A DNA stretch of 64,000 nt from Bullera alba (lineage: Eukaryota > Basidiomycota > Tremellomycetes > Tremellales > Bulleraceae). Positions within the stretch are counted from its first letter, which is position 1; the number at the start of each line of letters is the position of its first letter. Under the pieces are notes generated by a model that did not search any database, was not told where the DNA came from, and saw nothing but the letters and a program-made list of their open reading frames with translations. The stretch spans positions 558,001 through 622,000 of the forward strand of contig BCIX01000002.1 of assembly GCA_001600095.1 (NCBI GenBank). The letters are read 5' to 3'. A program made the position numbers and the translations under genes. Of this stretch, positions 11,966 through 22,164 are shown one piece after another.

Positions 11966-14396
11966 ATGTCGAAAAATCGCTCCTCAGCACTCTCATTCGA
12001 CTCTGGGCCAGCGATCAACACCCTCCCGGGGGTCAGACAAGGGCCTGGGATCCGCTATGAAGGTCCACTGGAGCCTACCTTCCTCAGCAGGAATAAGACC
12101 GAAAAAGGGAGACTACAGGGGCTGCATACAATCGAGTCGGCAGGCGCAGTGAGGGTGTTGAATGTGGTGGAGAGGGTCAAGGTGTGGATGGTCAATGAGG
12201 GTGAGTGGGCTCAATCGACTCAGAAGACAGACCGCTGATAGTCCAATAGGCTCCTCGAGGATCTTCATGGCAGTATGGCTGATCCTGCACTCTGTCGCAT
12301 TCGCCCTAGCCATGATACATTACGCCTTGAAGGACAGTTTTGTCGGAGCCAGAGGAGTGTTCGCATACACTTTCAGTGAGTCCATAGTATACGGTCATAT
12401 CCTGATGGCAGTCATCGCTCGAGGATCTGCACAGGTCCTCCACATCGACATTGTCTTCATCCTCTTTCCAGTCTGTCGCAACTTCATCTCAGTGCTCAGG
12501 AAATCCCCCTTGGGCCGGGTTGTCCCTTTCGACAAGAACATCGAGTTTCATAGTGAGTACTTCCCGAAGGCCGAAGCTGATCAAGCAGAGCAAGTCGCTT
12601 GGATGGTTGTGCTGTTCTCTGTGATCCATATCGTCGCACATATGCGAAACTTCGTGAGTGGTTAAGATGTACGAGAGCTGATGTTTTAGGCGGTATTGGC
12701 GATTGCAACGAAAACGTGGGTTACACCGTGATGTCGGCTCTGATCCATAGTGGCTTCGTCGGATTCCTGAAGTACAACTTTGCCACGGGTCCCGGCCTCA
12801 CAGGCTGGATCATGACTGCGGTACTGGGTATCATGGTATGGTTCGCCATGGAGAGAAGGAGACGAGCGAACTTTGAGAGGTAGGTCATTTGCTTTAACCC
12901 GAGCTGACCTGTTCAGATTCTGGTACTCTCACCATGTGAGTATACAGCCTGACCCCGCTGACGACAGCTCTTCATTGTCTTCTTCCTCGGCTGGCAGCTC
13001 CACGGAATGTTCTGTGAGTTACTTGGCTGTTCCAGGCTGACGAAAGGCATGATTCAACCTGATCGTGCGCCATTTTGCTCCTCTGGTCAAATCGGAGTAT
13101 TCTGGGTAGGTGCTGCCTTAGGAGAACTCGCTGACATCAGAAATACTGGCTTCCTGGAGGTGTTGTTTGGATATCGGAGCGCTTGCTCAGGGAGGTTAGA
13201 GGTAAGTCGTCTTGCACGAACTGCGCTGATGGTAGCTCGTCACGTCACATACATCGCCAAAGTCATTCAGCATCCTTCAAAGGTGATTGAGGTACAAATC
13301 AAGAAGGAACACACGACCAAGCGCGCTGGCCAGTACATCTTTGTGAGTCGGTGCCTTCCGGTCAGAGCTGACGATAGATCAACTGCCCAGCGATCTCGTA
13401 TTTCCAGTATCACCCTTTCACCCTGACTTCCGCGCCCGAGGAAGATTATCTGTCGGTCCACATTCGATGTGTGGGAGACTGGACAAACGCATTTGCCAAA
13501 GCGCTCGGTGTAGAGGATAAGCCCAAAGAGGGGAAATCAGGAGAAATCAAAGTCCTCCCTCGAGTGATGATCGACGGGTAGGTTACAATCAATATCTGAC
13601 TGAGCTGATGTCAGACCCTTTGGCTCAGCCAGTGAAGATTTTGCCAACTACGAGACGATTTTGCTGGTCGGAGGTGGGTCCCACTGTTGCAGTTTGGGAG
13701 TGGACTGATAGGATGTTAGCTGGAATCGGTGTTACGCCATTCGCGTCTATTCTCAAGTCGATCTGGTGGGTCAGGTCGTAGGTTCAACGCTGACCGCAGG
13801 TACCGAATGAACTACGGATCCGGCACCAAGACTAGGCTCAGCAAGGTATACTTCGTCTGGGTGATCCGAGACTTTGGCTCTGCAGAGTGTGAGTGCTGAT
13901 CTCGACCATGCTGACCTGGTCTCAGGGTTCCACTCGCTTTTGCAGGCGGTCGAGCAAGAGGACACTGAGAACCGGATCGAGATCCACATCTACCTCACTG
14001 CTAAGATAGAGTGAGTGACCATCGCATATGCCGAAAACTAATGACTAGTGATGACAAAATGAACAACTTGGTGATCCAAGACGTCGGCGCCGAGAAGGAC
14101 GCCATCACGAATCTCCGCGCTCCGACCCACTTCGGCAGGCCGAACGTGAGTGAAGCGATGTCGTATATCCCGCTTACGCCCAGTGGGACCGGGTATTCGA
14201 TTCCATCGCCAGTAAACACCCAGACACCGATTGCGGCGTTTTCTTCTGCGGACCGCCTGCGCTGTCGAACACTCTGCACCAGATGAGTAACAAGTACACT
14301 TCACCAATGGGCTGCAGGTTCTTCTTCGGGAAGGAGGTGAGCTGTCGCCGATCCACCGTGAAGTCTACCTGATCTGACCTTGTGTAGAACTTCTGA
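11966..14396 (+). CDS. nox: NADPH oxidase (NOX family, probably NoxB-like)
   Basis: Transfers electrons from NADPH through FAD and two haems across a membrane to oxygen, making superoxide. The start is [11 protein letters not shown] at 11966, and the long hydrophilic N-terminus (about 90 residues before the first helix) suggests NoxB rather than NoxA. Haem ligands are visible as the His pair in NIEFHKQVAW and SVIHIVAH and the pair in FWYSHHLF and WQLHGMF. FAD site: [14 protein letters not shown] site: [13 protein letters not shown] and FFCGPPAL. The end, FFFGKENF, is the classic gp91phox-type C-terminus, reached by splicing onto a final AACTTCTGA. The gene has more than a dozen introns, including one of only 35 nt (12716-12750) and a 19-nt microexon (12917-12935); both are needed to keep the conserved sequence. 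Fungal Nox enzymes act in hyphal development. Confidence 0.93.
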
Positions 14397-15989
14397 CCGG
14401 TAAATCGAAGATGTTGTTATGTGACTTGTGTACAGTACATAGAACAATCTGAGCATGTAAATTATCCTGTAGATGCCAGCGCTGGAGGCCTGCGAGTCGA
14501 TCAGGTCTGTCTCCCGCTCAAGCCAGTTCTAAGCCAGTCCCATTTGTCCGAGCCATCGTCCAGTGCATCATGGCGGTTTCCTTCGGAAGCAAAGCCGCGG
14601 TTTTCCAGCCGTTCTCGATCGTCCTAGCCTGCAACCAAAGTTACCGAAACGCAGCCGAGTCAACCGTCTCATGCAAGTCTCATGCTGTCTCGCGCTCTCA
14701 AGTACAAACTACCTATGATTTAAACGACTTGCGACGCCATTGGATCTCTTCGACCAACACATGCTGCAACCTCATGATGGTCCGATCAGCTTCCGAAGCG
14801 TGAACGCTCGTGATGCACATCGAGTGAATCTCGATGCTGTGTTTCTGGGACAATAGGACGGTTCAACCTAGGTGAGTGAATCTCCATTGTAGCCTTCGGA
14901 TCAAGCTCGACGCGCCAGCCCCTGCGACACGATCCGATGCACCAACTCTCAGGTGGAGCCAGAGTCGTCGGCCTTTGCGGATCACCACCCCCCCATTGGT
15001 GCCGACCAGCGAAGTATATGCAGCTATATGTTGCCGACAACACCGATACTGCTGGCCATGCCTATGTACGCCAAGTCTCTCTACGAACATCACTGGAGGA
15101 TCTTGGATCGCTGTATTGGTGAGCGCCATACAGCCTCACCCAGAACCAGCCAGCTATACATCTCGCACTCGCTAGGTCGGCCGATTCAGGCTACTCTCGG
15201 AGCGAGCATAGAGTCTCGGTGCAGATGTCCAGGCCTACCTACTGTCACACCAATCCAGTACCCGCTAGCGTCGTCAGCCCACATCAGTTTCATCAACCCA
15301 CTATCGAACGATCTTCGGCACTTTGAGCTCTCCGAGCAGTGTTGTGATGGGAAGGATTGGGACCAGGGGGCGTCGTTTCAGAAAGGACTTCGGCCTCCGC
15401 TAACCCTGGTTGGGACCTTGTGATCAACTACCATTTCACGCTTTACGCGGCCGCTCGGCCATTCAGACATTCAGACAAAAGATCTACTCCCCTTACGCCC
15501 TCAGCGACTCAATCAGGAAATGGTGCTGCAACATACCACACATGACGGAGACCTACTCTTACCAATGCCATCGGGTGGTCGCAACTCGCATGCGGAGTGT
15601 ATGCGTCAGACGATTGTCATATACAACCCCATGGAAACGCCCGGCTTCAACTACATTCTCTACGACGAGGATATGCCGGATTGGCTCGACACGTAGGATG
15701 ATCTAGGACTGCTCTGAGCTCGGAGAGGGCACAGCGGGAACTGCTTCCTAGCTTCCTACACCCCCCCCAAAAAACTAAGTCACTCTTCGAGCGCCCAAGA
15801 GTCGAGACCGGCCTCGGAAGTTCTCACTCCAGTCACTCCCTGCGCGTTCCGACAACACTCCGTCCAATCCCGTCCTCACTCCTGCTCTATCATCTGCCAC
15901 GCAGCGGACAGAAGCGAATACAACGTCTCGATGTGCGAGAGCTGTGCCTGCAATATTATATATTGTTGCAACAACACGACTCTGCTAAC
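14397..15989. other. Gene-poor region between nox and the tRNA
   Basis: About 1.6 kb in which several short plus-strand frames occur (for example 14953-15423 and 15410-15706) but none shows a recognisable domain or consistent splice pattern joining them. A run of nine C followed by A residues lies near 15765-15775. Nothing can be annotated as a gene here with confidence. Decayed mobile or gene sequence is possible. Confidence 0.4.
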
Positions 15990-16075
15990 GCCCCTATGGC
16001 GAAATTGGTTATCGCACCCGACTTTTAGAGCTCAAGCTCATCGGGCGGTTAAGGGTTCGAGTCCCTTTAGGGGCT
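15990..16075 (+). tRNA. tRNA-Lys (anticodon UUU) with a 12-nt intron
   Basis: A full cloverleaf can be drawn. Acceptor stem GCCCCTA pairs with TAGGGGC. The D stem is GCGA/TCGC around AATTGGTTA. The anticodon stem is CCCGA/TCGGG, the variable loop CGGTT, and the T arm AAGGG-TTCGAGT-CCCTT. The anticodon loop is too long by 12 nt. Placing an intron (16028-16039, GAGCTCAAGCTC) at the standard site after position 37 leaves loop CTTTTAA and anticodon TTT. Both internal promoter boxes are present and a T5 run follows. The discriminator base would be T, which is unusual for eukaryotic tRNA-Lys (commonly G), so isotype is a little less sure than the tRNA itself. Confidence 0.88.
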
Positions 16076-16081
16076 TCTGCC

Positions 16082-16086
16082 TTTTT
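16082..16086 (+). terminator. RNA polymerase III terminator of the tRNA
   Basis: A run of five T residues seven bases after the mature tRNA end, as usual for Pol III genes. Confidence 0.8.
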
Positions 16087-16824
16087 GTTAAAGGTCACGG
16101 TTGAACGTTCTGTCGCTCCTGGCTCTTTTTTTGGCGTAGCCATCGATGCATGACCACCCCGCATTCTCGTTGGCATGCCTCATCCACAAGCCCACAGACG
16201 CTCGATTATGCTGCGATAGAGAGGTGAGATGAGGCACAGCTCATTATCAGATAATACCCGCCGGGCGGATGCGCAGAAACGGATCCGATCGCAGGTTTGG
16301 CTCGGTGCAGCAGAGAGAGTATGCCTTCCATTGGGACGATGACCTCGGGCTTGCGAGCACGACCCTGACAAAGTCAATGCGGCTCCCTCGTCTAGCTTGA
16401 AACATGTCGAGAACGTTGCATCGTCGATGAGGCACAGCTCGTGTCATCTTGCAATCGATTATCGAGTGGCAAATACCACAGCAGCGCCCGGCTGTAGGTG
16501 TAGCAGTAATGTCTTGAGGTCGTTGATGGGGTAAGGGGACTGGGAAGAAAGGTGTTGAAGTGACCAGGCCAGGAGCACAGGAGAAACATGCAGCAAGGCG
16601 CACGTCCACAGACTGGCGAGCTATTCCCAGGCCTCGATCAGATCACTCGGATCCACGCACCACGTGGCAAACAGTCACGTGACTGGTCCCGCGTAAATCG
16701 GCCGGCTGCCCCGCCAGCCATGAGCAGCAACTGCCAAGTTCCAGCCCGGTAAACTGGCCCTCTTGCCGGTCTCTTCTGAGAAACCACCGCTCTCTGCACT
16801 TCAATACTCGACGACCGCATCGCC
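16087..16824. other. Intergenic between the tRNA and the ETF alpha gene
   Basis: About 740 bp without a supported gene. Minus-strand frames at 16180-16609 are overlapping, Cys/Ser-rich and without domains. The right part should contain the promoter of the ETF alpha gene. Confidence 0.4.
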
Positions 16825-18111
16825 ATGCTGCCTCTACGATCTGTTGCCCGCCTCGCTGCTCGATCGCCCCTGTCGACTAGCTCGCGATATGCCTCCTCGC
16901 TTGTGTTTCTCGAGCACAAGGGGGGTAAATTGAACGACTCGAGTTTGCACGCTGTCACCGCCGCGCAAAAGCTCGATGGCGATGTGAGTTGAACGTCTGG
17001 CATGCAGATCGCTGATATATAGGCTGCTGGTATCGTGATCGGATCCAAGTCTCAGGTAGACTCTGTCCTGGAGGAAGTGAAGAAGTGAGCGCGAGATCTA
17101 GATGGCATTTATTGATACTTGTAGGATCGACGGTCTGTCAAAGATCTATACCGCTGCGGACGACTCGTATGCCCACAATCTGGCTGAAAGTGGGTGATAT
17201 CCATGGGGACCGGACTGACGACAGACCTCGCGCCATTTTTGGCAAAGTTCCTACCAGGCAAATCGATCTCGCACATCTTTGCCGCGCACACAGCTGTCGC
17301 GAAGAATGTCTTCCCCCGACTAGCCGGTGTCCTCGATACGTCGATGGTGAGCCAAAAGACCAAGAAAGAAGCTCATCATCGTAATAGATCGCCGATATCA
17401 TCGCTCTCGAGTCATCTGGTGTGGAGTTCTCTCGACCGATCTACGCCGGAAATGCCATTCTCAAGATCAAATCGAGCGACTCGATCAAAGTCGTCACTGT
17501 CCGAACCACCGCCTTTGACAAGGCTGTCGTTGGATCTGGATCCGCCAGTGTAGAAGAGGCTGAGGCTGTCAAGGGAGAATGTGAGTCACGATACAGGGAA
17601 CGTGCTGACCTGTAGCCAACACGACATACCTCTCGGAAGAGTTGACCGAGTCATCACGACCTGACCTCTCGTCCGCTCCCCGAGTCGTCTCTGGTGGACG
17701 AGCCTTAAAGAGCGCTGAGAACTTTAGCAAAGTTCTAGACCCATTGGCCGACGCCCTTGGTGCCGGTGAGTCCATCCCTTAGTGCTGGGCTGAACGTTAG
17801 CCGTTGGTGCTTCGCGTGCTGCCGTCGATGCCGGTTACGCGGACAACTCGCTCCAGGTCGGACAGACAGGAAAGGTGAGTCGGCGCATACAGTCAGTGCT
17901 GATAGAACAGGTCGTCGCCCCCGAGCTATACATTGCCGTTGGTATCTCCGGTGCTATCCAGCATCTCGCGGGTATGAAGGAGTCGAAGATGATTGTCGCA
18001 TTGAACAAGGACCCAGACGCGCCAATCTTCCAGATCGCGGATGTGGGCTTGGTAGGAGACCTGTTCAACACTGTGCCCGAGCTAGTAGAGAAGGTGTCGG
18101 CCGCGAAGTAG
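16825..18111 (+). CDS. ETF1: Electron transfer flavoprotein alpha subunit, mitochondrial
   Basis: FAD-carrying subunit of the matrix flavoprotein that takes electrons from acyl-CoA and related dehydrogenases and passes them to ETF-ubiquinone oxidoreductase. About 330 residues after removal of seven or so short introns (exon 1 is 16825-16983). The N-terminus [20 protein letters not shown] is a typical mitochondrial presequence. The N-domain shows [13 protein letters not shown] and [17 protein letters not shown] sequence ([17 protein letters not shown]). The C-terminal FAD domain shows [45 protein letters not shown] and [14 protein letters not shown]11 starts about 200 bp downstream on the same strand. 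In Cryptococcus a gene called ETF1 lies in the MAT locus (recalled knowledge). Confidence 0.95.
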
Positions 18112-18318
18112 TGTATACCATGTAAGCAGAGTTGCAGTTATCTACTGTATGCAGTTCTGGTTGTGTGGTTCCGGAACAAAAGGCGCGTTTTACGTACTAG
18201 GCTCGTTTCACGTTTCATCCTCGACTCCGCTCTTGCTGCAATCTATCTCAGCTTACACTCACTACACTGTCATCGTCTGAGCAACACACTGTCGGCAGAG
18301 GGGTCGACCAGGAGCAGT

Positions 18319-21300
18319 ATGTCGACGCTGAGACCGGCGCCCTCGCCCACTTCATCAGTATCGTCACAAAATACCACCCCGACATCACCTCACTTTAGGC
18401 AATATGCACAGTCGACCAGGTCCTTGGTGATTCAACACCCTCGACCCCCTACCCCACCATTGCTTCGAGCCCCTGGAACATCATCCTACAATGCGTACCT
18501 TGGCACATGGGGGGATACCGAGGTGGCGACGTTCCTAGGCTTCTACAGGTGTGGGCAGTATGCGGGTGCCTTTGCCCGACATCACATCACGGGCAAGGTG
18601 CTCTTGGACCTGGACATGGCGGCGTTGAAGGAGGTCGGGATCAGCAAAGTCGGAGAAAGGGTCAAACTGCTCAGTGGAATCAAGGATCTGAGAAAGAGAG
18701 CATCGGCATCCAATTCGAATATAGTCTCACTCCGCTTGAATGGCGCTGCGACGCCTACATTGAATGATAGGGGACCGATCTCACCAGCGGATCACATCTT
18801 GCCCCCACAGGATCGTGGGATGAAACGACTACACAACACCCGACCACCACCTCTTGATCTCCACGCTTCTAGACCGGTACCAATCTCTGAATCATCAACG
18901 CCTCGACCTACACGACCGCCAACGGTGCCAGGTCCATCACGATCAACGTCCACATTGCGACCACCCCCAGCCAGAGCAGAGAGAAGGTCGCCTAGTCCCG
19001 TCAATGCCGATGCTGCCAGCTTTGCGGACAGGCCCCTCCCTCCAGCACCTTCCCACTCCTCCGCGGCAGAGTACGCCAGTGCAGTTACCAGGGATAGGTC
19101 CACGCCAACGGAAAGCTCAAGGATGGAGAGCAGGCTCGACAGCGGTAGATCGGAAAGCAAGATCACGCCGGATGGCAGGATGACCACCCGTGTTGATCAT
19201 CGCAAAAACCCTTCGTTGAGCTCTAGTCCCATCAAGACCAAACTCCCAGGTCGACCGGCGACCAGGGAGGGCACTGTGCACCCTTTCGCCAGACGAGAAG
19301 AATCGCCAGCGGGTTCGGGATTCGACGCAGCGCCATCAACTGGCTCTACCATTCAGTCTCATCGTCGAAATCCCAGTAATGTCAAGGTGACAGATGCCAA
19401 GCCAGACCCTAGGGCTAGGAAAGACCAATCGCAGTTACCACTTGAGGATATCCGTCGACAGGTGGTCAAGTTTATCAACAAGGATGATGGGACGACTCGT
19501 ACAGTCAACGTTGCGAGTTGCAGCAGTGGAGTGGAGGTGCTCGAACGGGTCCTCAAGAAGTTCGGCAAGTGGAACACTGGGGCCAGCGTCAGTACAGACG
19601 GCGAGAGCGATGAAGATGGGGACAAGCTGGAAGTGGATGGCTGGGGCGTGTATGCAGAGTCTGACCCAGATGAAGATGGTAAGTCACCTTCTGAGGAATT
19701 GTCGCTGACGACCAGCAAAACCACTCTCCGAGGCCAGCCTGCTAGGAATCTGCCTCTCCCATCGGGACGGAAGTGTGATCCGGGAGAAAGGACTGGTGCT
19801 ACGCCGTGCCCGCAAACCACAATATCGAAAGAAGATGGAGGAGATCTTCGGTGAAACCCCTCCACCGCCAATGTCACCAACGTCACCCACCTATGGACCA
19901 AGGTTCGGCTCAAAGGACAACCTCTTAACACCATCCCGAGCTAGTGGTCGCAAGAAGCTCAACCGAGCAAGCACAGTGTCTGTCATGTCAGGGTTGGGAG
20001 TCGCTATGCCGGATACAGCTCCAGAACCGCCGACACGCTCGCCGTCATCTGGCTCCTTCCTCGCAAACAAGGGCAGAAAGATGTACAACTTCTTCGGCCA
20101 CCGACCACCCTCTGAACTCATCGCAAACCATCTAGGAGAGTACTTCCCGGCTGCCAAAAAGAGGGAACTACAGCGACACAGCATGTTGCGAATGTCAAAG
20201 GTGTCCTCGGGACGAGGATCTTTCGAGACCATGGACAGACGAAGCATCATCGACTCGTCACCAAGACGACACATGGTCATACCGGAGGAGGGAGAGGTAT
20301 CCGTGCCTCGAGTCTCGGTCTCCAATGACTCTGGAGCGAACATACCGCCTCAGATAGACGATCCATCCAGGCCACCGCTCCTACCGCCCTTCGAGCCCTC
20401 ATCAGAGTCGCTATCCGACTCCTTAGGGGCCTACTCCCCCACGGCGGAGAAGATTACAACAGAGCGTCCGCTACGTCCGAAGTCGATCATGCTCAACTCG
20501 CGCCGCGGGTCGACCGGATCGAACAAGTCGCGCATGTCGACGTTGAGTCAGTTGCGACGTAATAGAGATCGATCAGATACTGCCTCTCTGCTCACTGTCG
20601 ACGAAATCACTGCCGAGGTGGAGAACAGGCGGGCTAGTACAATAACATTCGACGAGAGCGATGACGAGGATATCACAGGTGGATCGGTGCCTCCTCCCGT
20701 GGAGCCGGGCCTGGCACCAAAGAACGACGAGAGCGACAGTGAGGAGGGTGATGACGAGGAAGAAGACGACTCAGAGTCGGAATCTGAATCCGAATCGGAA
20801 GGAGAGTCGGATGCTTCCGAGTCTTCTGACGATCATGGCAAGGCATACACCTCTACAGGCTGTGAGTACACCGGCTGCTGGCGGAGCTGATATTCAGCAC
20901 GCATTTTCAAATGGATCAAAGGCGCGCTTATTGGAGCCGGATCTTTCGGCTCGGTCTACCTCGGGATGGATGCTCAGTCCGGGCTATTGATGGCTGTGAA
21001 GCAGGTAGAGCTGCCAACTGGCTCGGCACGCAACGAAGAGAGGAAGAAGAGCATGGTGGACGCACTGGAGCGGGAGATCGAGTTGCTCAAAGAGCTACAG
21101 CACGATAACATCGTGCAGTACTTAGGTGAGTGGAAGACAGGGCAACTGCGCTGACTCCAGACTCGTCATCGGACGGAAATCACCTGAACATTTTCCTGGA
21201 ATACGTTCCCGGCGGTTCGGTTGCTGCGTTATTGAACAACTACGGCGCATTTGAGGAAGCGCTAGTGCGCAACTTTGTTCGACAGATCCTGACCGGTTTG

Positions 21301-21935
21301 AACTACCTCCACGAGAGGGAGATTATCCATCGAGACATCAAAGGCGCCAACATTCTCGTGGACAACAAAGGTGGAATCAAGATATCAGACTTTGGTATCT
21401 CGAAAAAGGTCGAGAACAGTGAGTTGCCCTACTACCAGACCAAAGCTGACTCCAGACCTTATGACCGGCATGCGAACACATAGACCGTCTTTGCAGGGCT
21501 CGGTGTTCTGGATGGCGCCGGAGATTGTCAAACAAACGAGCTACACCTCCAAAGCGGATATATGGAGTGTGGGATGTTTGGTTGTAGAGATGCTCACTGG
21601 AACTCATCCTTGGGCCGAGCTTACCCAAATGCAGGCCATCTTCAGGGTAGGTCCCGAAGTCGAGTAAACCTGCTGACCGCCAGATCGGTTCTTCGGCTCG
21701 ACCTGCCACTCCGAGCGACATCTCCCCAGAGGCGGCGGACTTCCTCAACAAGTCGTTTGAGATTGATCATAATGCCCGTCCGACGGCGGCGCAATTGCTA
21801 GATCACCCGTTTATCTCGCCTCGTAACGCGCCGATGATAAGTGCCCAACAAGCAAAGAATGCGATGGCCCAGGCGACCAAGCAGCGCGAGATGATGGGGA
21901 TGCAAAGCCTCAGCGCATTGGCAGAAGTCAAGTAG
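18319..21935 (+). CDS. STE11: MAP kinase kinase kinase Ste11 (SAM, RA and kinase domains)
   Basis: MAPKKK of the pheromone-response (and often osmotic and filamentation) cascade, about 1,100 residues. The order is: Pro/Ser-rich leader; SAM domain at about 60-125 ([19 protein letters not shown] to [13 protein letters not shown]); long disordered region; Ras-association domain from about 370 ([19 protein letters not shown]); second disordered region with an extremely acidic Ser/Glu stretch ([13 protein letters not shown]); and a C-terminal kinase. The kinase shows the glycine loop [12 protein letters not shown], the lysine in [30 protein letters not shown] and GSVFWMAPE. Introns include 19680-19727 and one just before the kinase domain. 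MSTLRPAPS is taken as the start because it is the first in-frame ATG; the frame stays open further upstream. It ends in tandem with no gene before TSR1, which converges on it. Confidence 0.94.
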
Positions 21936-22164
21936 TATTTATAGTTGTAGTCGTAGTTGTACCATACTTCACGTCCTCACGCCCCTTCTGTAGTTTACAA
22001 CACTATCTCTGAACGAAACTTGATATCGGCATGTGATAACGAGAATCACGATCTTGACAAATCCGCGGCACATGGGCAGCAACCAAGGCGAATCAGATAA
22101 TCAACATCAAAGCACAGGCAGCAGAGATGTTGCAAACGTGAGATACATCGCACATACAGCATCG

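Noticed and set aside
18112..18318. ACAAAAGG in the ETF1-STE11 spacer as a pheromone response element
   Set aside because: It departs from the usual ACAAAGGGA-like core, occurs once and could be chance.
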